NCBI GenBank assembly: GCA_003254905.1
Contig: QANU01043002.1
Span: forward strand, 571,347-635,346
Direction of reading: 5' to 3'
Source of the DNA: Nissolia schottii
Lineage: Eukaryota; Streptophyta; Magnoliopsida; Fabales; Fabaceae
Length of the DNA stretch: 64,000 nt
In this document: piece after piece, positions 59,501 through 64,000 of the stretch
Layout: every line of letters starts with the position of its first letter
Numbering within the stretch: position 1 is the first letter of the stretch
The notes under the pieces: generated by a model
Told to the model about the DNA's origin: nothing
Databases searched by the model: none
What the model saw: only the letters and a program-made list of their open reading frames with translations
Program-made: the position numbers and the translations under genes

Positions 59501-60566
59501 AACAATAACTTTGATATACCGACACCTGGGTTTTTATTATCAGTGAACTGTGTGGTGCCACAGGTGTAAAAAATACACTAAGAGTTATTGCTGATGGTCC
59601 AAAAAGTTGTAAATCACAACTCTGGCTTGTAAAAGCAAAAACTAAAAATGCTAAAAAAACTTATGGTAGAAGCTTCTGAAGCTTTTGAAACACATACTAG
59701 ATAAGGTGTTTCATATTTTCTTCTCGGTAAAAGCAGGCAATTAATGGGCGAAGAACTTTCTGGTTTGGGTGTTAAAGAACTACAAAATCTGGAAAACCAA
59801 CTGGAGATGAGTTTAAAGGGTGTCCGCATGAAAAAGGTATGATGAGTCTGTTCAAATGAAATCTCTTCCATTTAAATTGAAGATTTCATCCTTTTGACAG
59901 TATATTCAAGACCCCTACATCATTTATTTCCTTGCAGGATCAAATTTTGACAGATGAGATTAAAGAACTACACCAAAAGGTTTCAGGATTCTGGTTTTGT
60001 TCTTGCCATGTTTTGACTAAGGTTTTCCCAAATTTCTGACCAATTTCCATTAATGCAATTATAGGGAAATCTAATTCAACAAGAAAATGTTGAACTTTAT
60101 AAGAAGATGGAATTCTTCCAAAAAGAAAAGGCAGAGCTACAACAGAAGGTAAATGATGAAGAAAACCCAGTCTATAATTTAAGAATCTGTAATTCATCTC
60201 AAACAGGTTCCACTAATTTGTCAGGCCTACTGCTATTCATCTAGAAGTTAAATGCTTCCACTTTACTAAAGCTAATAAAAAGAAGATTTGCATCTTAGGT
60301 TTATGAAGCACAGAGTACAAATGTAGAAAATGCGGCATCCAATCCTCCATACACCATCAGAAATGGATATGATTTACTTGCACCTATGAGCCTCCAGCTA
60401 AGCCAGCCACAGCCTCAATACAGTGAACCATCTGCCAAAGCAATGAAACTGGGGTATTCCCTCACACTGATAATATAAACATACAATTCTTTTCTGTACT
60501 TTTTCTTTATAATATTACATTATGATTTTAACACCAAATTTCCGCACCAGATTACAGCTACAATGA
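47561..60566 (+). CDS. AGL17-clade MIKC MADS-box transcription factor, eight exons
   Basis: Exons: 47561-47742, 55858-55936, 58460-58521, 59737-59836, 59938-59979, 60065-60148, 60299-60453 and 60551-60566. All borders are GT-AG and phases agree, giving 239 residues. Residues 1-60 are the MADS DNA-binding domain ([40 protein letters not shown]). They are followed by the I region ([19 protein letters not shown]), the K coiled coil (about 85-175: [56 protein letters not shown]) and a short C domain ending LGLQLQ. Exon sizes, including the 182-nt first and the 62/100/42-nt K-box exons, are those of MIKC genes. The K and C sequences resemble AGL16/AGL17/AGL21/ANR1 and legume NMH7, nuclear factors tied to root, nodule and flowering-time control; I cannot choose the ortholog. 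The coding region is intact despite an 8.1 kb first intron full of transposon sequence. Confidence 0.9.
49185..49305 (+). pseudogene. RNase H-like domain relic of a LINE-type retroelement
   Basis: The plus-strand frame gives [13 protein letters not shown], then a stop, and then [18 protein letters not shown]. This is close to the plant LINE-associated RNase H pattern (VNVDG, about 20 residues, CGG.VLRD..G). It has an in-frame stop and no neighbouring reverse transcriptase, so it is a dead fragment. Confidence 0.45.
49847..50896. mobile_element. Putative Mutator-like element in the MADS intron
   Basis: Perfect 9-bp direct repeats acttcatac at 49838-49846 and 50897-50905 flank a block whose two ends are both rich in ggtcac/gggtt/ccaac words (aaccaacgggtcattgg near the left end, gggtcaccgggtt near 50735). 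The terminal inverted repeat is not clean. An internal 27-bp direct duplication starts at 49858 and 49913. No transposase was seen. Confidence 0.45.
52108..52889. mobile_element. Long-inverted-repeat element (MULE-type MITE) in the MADS intron
   Basis: About 150 bases at each end are inverted copies: aaattttcactcaatt, cttttaaatc.tt.aattta, cttaaacttttagccac..g and tagtcac.a.caacca occur in order on the left, and as reverse complements in the mirror order on the right. Flanks gttatttta (52099-52107) and attatttta (52890-52898) give a 9-bp duplication with one mismatch. The interior has no open frame. Confidence 0.65.
52937..52937. other. Ambiguous base in the assembly
   Basis: The only non-ACGT character in the window, in an AT-rich part of the MADS intron close to the end of an inverted-repeat element. 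It marks a sequencing or assembly uncertainty and affects no exon. Confidence 0.99.
53480..55480 (+). pseudogene. Decayed Ty1/copia retrotransposon, sense orientation in the MADS intron
   Basis: A possible 5' LTR (tgttgctctt at 53480 to gcaaaca near 53693) is followed by tggtatcagag, the primer-binding site matching initiator tRNA-Met that copia elements use. A gag-like scrap ([11 protein letters not shown], about 54064-54105) comes next. Then RT pieces ([13 protein letters not shown] near 54630; [20 protein letters not shown] near 54740-54830; QRKYAL) and the RT-RNase H link ([33 protein letters not shown] at 55060-55170, [13 protein letters not shown] near 55305) can be read. Stops and frame changes are frequent, integrase is missing, and no 3' LTR was found, so it is inactive. 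Confidence 0.75.
54186..54290. repeat. Short tandem duplication inside the copia remnant
   Basis: The phrase tttgaagtttgctcacagtg followed by tttgc(a/g)tc occurs twice, starting near 54200 and 54253, about 53 bases apart. It lies between the gag and RT scraps and probably arose after insertion. Confidence 0.6.
55937..58459 (+). other. Second intron of the MADS-box gene
   Basis: Donor gttaag|gtaacg, acceptor acttgctag|atttgg. The 2.5 kb intron holds an inverted-repeat element at 56759-57163 and otherwise unrecognised sequence. Several open frames of 60-115 codons are within the intron on both strands and look like chance. Confidence 0.75.
56759..57163. mobile_element. Inverted-repeat (Harbinger-like) MITE in MADS intron 2
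   Basis: The left end ggtagcatttgattcctgtc is matched by the right end read on the other strand, ggtagcatttggttcttgtc, and the match continues for about 28 bases (ctaagacaaaa against ctaggaccaaatt). A 3-bp target-site duplication is not clean (gta/ata). The interior has GC-richer words such as ggccatggaattgggcc. No transposase. Confidence 0.6.
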
Positions 60567-63500
60567 CGAAAAACATTCAAGTACAGCAGATGGTTACCAT
60601 TTCTGATAAGCTGTCAACAACTTCTCCTACTAATGATCAAGCTTTTATCAATGGGTTCCCGTACTTCAACAACCACATTTGTTTCATGCAACAATACAAA
60701 CCATATATGGTATGCAATTATCTATCAAGAAGCTTACAATTGCCGTTAAGGATCGGACACAATGACTACCTATGTAAATTTTAAGCAATAATTAACAATT
60801 GTGCCGGGTAATGTTCTATATAATTTCTATATTTGCCAAAATCAATTGAATGGGATTCAGAATACAACCACCCTCACCTACATCATCTTTAATACACAAC
60901 ATAAAAGATAATGGAAACTATGCAGGCCATAATTATTATTGTATCTCTGTGAAGTAATAAGCATGACTTATAACTTGTATCGATCAGGCTCATATATAAT
61001 GCCAGCCTCATATAATGCCACAATAGCATTTCGGAATAAATAAAGGACTCAACTACATGGTCAGCTCGGCGCATATTATACACACATGCTGGAGAACAGA
61101 GTTATCTACCACAATCTACCAGATAATAGGAAAAATCCATTTGCAGAAGCACACCAAAAATATATATTCACGTGCTCCAGCAAAGATTTTTTACCATCGA
61201 TTTTGAACAAATTAAATAAATTCTAGGTACCTAACTTAAAAGCAATGGGCAGTACCGGAGCAGGCATAAATTTTGAACCAAGAGTATGCAACAATTTCTT
61301 GCAAAGATGCATAAACACTGGTTTTGCAAACAGACAAGGAAAAGCTGCCACAAATGCATGACTTGTCTGGCTGTAGTTCATGCAATAGAAATAAAAAATA
61401 AAAGATTATGCATATCAATTCAACTGGTACGCACACACAAAACTGTCAGTCACAGTAGAAGCCACTATTTCTGACATCCATAAAATTTGCATTACATTAG
61501 GCACAGCAAATTAATCCATATGACAACATCACTACTATTATGGCTGTAACAATGAAAGAATGCATCTATGCCCAGAGAACTCAGAGCCAAACAGCATAAC
61601 TTGAATAAAAAAACAAATAAATGATGGCTGATTGCACACAATTCCAATTTGCCTAACCTCAACAATTTTTACGGATCCTACAGGCATGCAACATCTAAGG
61701 TTCTGTGTAAAATTATTCAGACTTGCAAATATTAAAGATCAATTTTCTAATGGTAATCACATAGCTACATTTCAAGAGGAACTCCAACTAGAGTAAGAGT
61801 AAAGAAATTGAAGAAAGTGTTAATGCTTAGCATCAAGTGTGTCACATCAAATCAAAGGGTAAATATATATATATATATATAATCGTAGTACACAATGCAA
61901 CTGAAAAGAGCTGTCGCAAGACATATTACAGACCTACATGTTTATAAATTATTCACACATAAAATTTGTATGAGATTCCCCAGAGTAACCAGAAGTTTTT
62001 CTTGCAGATGAATCAGAAGTGCGATGGAACAATTATAACATGCATCAACCCTGGATAGCTATAAAGCTCTACTCAACAGAAAAGCAAACTTCAAGTAGGC
62101 ACACATAAGTGAAGACACCACAAAAGAATAATTTATAAAAGGAAACTTTATAATATGAACAAACTCCAATTTTTCATGACCAACTTGTGACACCAACCAA
62201 GATTGTCAAAGCACAATCCTCGAGTACAACAGTTTATGTCAGTAGTGTACTACTACTTGTATGACCTCAACTGATAGCAAAAGTAAACTATTGATTTGTT
62301 AGTGCCAAATAGTTGACACATTCACATGATTCCTACCTACCTTCTAAAATTGATAATTACAGGGCAGCATGTGCTATAAAGCAAATGCACAAATTATCCG
62401 TCTTTGCATTAAGCTTAACATTACACAGATTGAAATGACATCAGTCCTTATTGATGATTTAAAATTTTGTAATTTGTATTAAAGCATAACCAAGGTTCCA
62501 GAGCAACAGCCAAAACCATACAACTTCTGATTACACGACTTGTTTGCAGGAAGGTTCTAATGAAAACTGTTGAGTAGAACTAAAAACCAGCATGCTACCA
62601 TGAGAAAACAGAAAAGCCTGACAATGGATCAAGCTGAACACAACAATTTCACCCAATTTTATATTTTATACTAATGAGAGCTGGACAGTGCATTGAAATC
62701 TGACCAAAGCACAGCAGCCTTTTACTTCCTATTGAAAGCATAGTTTTACCTAATTAGTTCACTGGTCCCTAATATTTCCTGCCTACCAACTCAACTATTC
62801 CATCTGCAAAGGACAATATTGTGACACAAAAAGCGATGATAAAAAGCAGATCTGGGGCAACACCCAAAAAAAAAAACAGGCAGATCTGGGGAAATAACTG
62901 GATTCAGCAACCGCAAACATAAGCAGCAGGATACAAATTTTACAAATACCTTTCTCAGAAAGAATAAATTTATTTAGGAAGTACAGTATCATAACAAGAC
63001 AATATGTTGCAAGGCCACTGGCACGGGTGGGAGTATTAGATAGGATACATTACGCAAATATAATAAATTTAAAAAATAAAATAAAATTGGGTAAGAGGCA
63101 TCTGTACAAGATTGCCAACAAACCATGAGGGTAAAACAGGAGGTAGTAGATTAATTCTAATAGAGGAAATATAATAAAATAAATAAATGGTTGCAGCTGA
63201 TACATAGGGCACTAACCACTTCCAAGGCAAATCCAGGTAATCAACGGCAAAGGATTCTTCCAAGGCAAAAATTGACTTTAACGCCTTGAGGCAGAGGCAC
63301 CCAAAAAAAATCACACACCTCACTAAAGAAAGGCATTAGCATTAAAAAACATAAAATAAAATATGTGACTTTTGTGATGATTTTTCATGTAAAAAATAAC
63401 TAGCCAAGCATAATGTTCATAATTAAAGCAAATCAATTATGATGTTCAATCCACAAAACCCTAAGTGGCTTGCTGTTACAAGTTCCAAAGACTCAAGTGG

Positions 63501-64000
63501 TTATTCTTCTAACATTCTGACATTTTTACCCATGTTAGCATCACAACCAACAAATTAGATGACTGGGCTTTCAGAGATATCTTTCCTGATAATGATAAAC
63601 GCAAAAGGAATGTCTTCCCTTAATCAAACAGGCTACCATAAATTGCCAAGAGGCATTAACCCCTTTTGGGGACCCAGCCCAGCACCTTTGCGGTTCCACT
63701 TGGTGCCTTTGACTACACAGGCACAGCCCTAGTTCAGCAGGAGTATAACATGTATTATTGCACTACATGACAGTTATCTTCATAAGGAACTGGGAGGATT
63801 CTACACATCTTTTTACTTTGAAGCAGGTTTTGGTGAATTTTACAAAAACAGAAAGACTAAAATTTTATTGCATTAAATAATGAAGTTACTTAAGCACATT
63901 TGGTTGGAGCAAAACAATCGCATTTTTATGCCTCTTCGCAGTTATACTTGTTACGCCATAAGATTATGGTGATCGAATCTGTTTACTGTTTTGTGCTCGT
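60567..64000. other. 3' flank of the MADS gene, no further gene identified
   Basis: The first few hundred bases are the MADS 3'UTR. The rest is less AT-rich than other intergenic DNA here and, read on the minus strand, has T-rich, intron-like texture (for example around 62800-63000), so it could be intron or UTR of a minus-strand gene outside the window. I could not identify any exon. A GC-richer block lies at 63640-63740, and a (TA)n run at 61863-61880. Confidence 0.4.

Noticed and set aside
63069-63323. 84-codon minus-strand frame near the right edge
   Set aside because: No recognisable domain and no clear splice context; may be chance or part of an intron.

Overview
This is a stretch of plant nuclear DNA, almost certainly from a legume and most likely soybean or a close Glycine relative. 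The evidence is very AT-rich intergenic DNA full of MITEs and (TA)n runs, GT-AG spliced genes, a UGT78-type flavonoid glycosyltransferase, and a LecRK, an AGL17-clade MADS gene and a CAD1-class dehydrogenase of typical eudicot form. The legume assignment rests on my recollection of family members and was not tested by a search.

Seven protein-coding genes can be supported. From left to right they are: an intronless UGT78-like glycosyltransferase (2279-3649, +); an intronless E-class PPR protein (6224-8029, +); a FLOURY1-like GTD-binding membrane protein (11333-12190, -); the nucleolar WD40 protein UTP18 of the SSU processome (CDS 24387-26066, +, with a 5'UTR intron); a six-coding-exon cinnamyl-alcohol-dehydrogenase-like gene of the CAD1 class (26559-28349, -); a three-exon L-type lectin receptor kinase (30843-33770, -); and an eight-exon AGL17-clade MADS-box gene spread over 13 kb (47561-60566, +). 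I rebuilt the spliced models from splice sites and reading phase, and each closes exactly (355, 675 and 239 residues). The genes are independent plant transcription units with no operon-like organisation.

The space between genes is mostly transposon-derived. Elements with both ends and target-site duplications visible are: a 1.6 kb Mutator-like element at 38729-40314 (perfect 9-bp TSD) filled with about four tandem copies of a ~290-bp unit; two hAT-type elements at 13900-14052 and 43936-44522 (8-bp TSDs, 7/8 match); a tRNA-derived SINE at 21412-21596 (14-bp TSD); and a Harbinger-like frame at 15921-20367 holding nested MITEs. At least five copies of one MITE family (ends like ggttaaataagtttttgg) are scattered through the window.

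The 8.1 kb first intron of the MADS gene is a transposon trap. It holds a LINE-type RNase H relic, two long terminal-inverted-repeat elements and a decayed Ty1/copia element in sense orientation with a recognisable primer-binding site, gag and RT/RNase H remnants. Both introns of the LecRK also contain MITE-like inverted repeats. The most interesting gene-level observations are a UGT donor-binding box with Cys and His at the two donor-specificity positions, and a possible spliced 31-codon upstream ORF in UTP18 whose stop codon overlaps the main start codon. I found no clearly novel multi-gene system.
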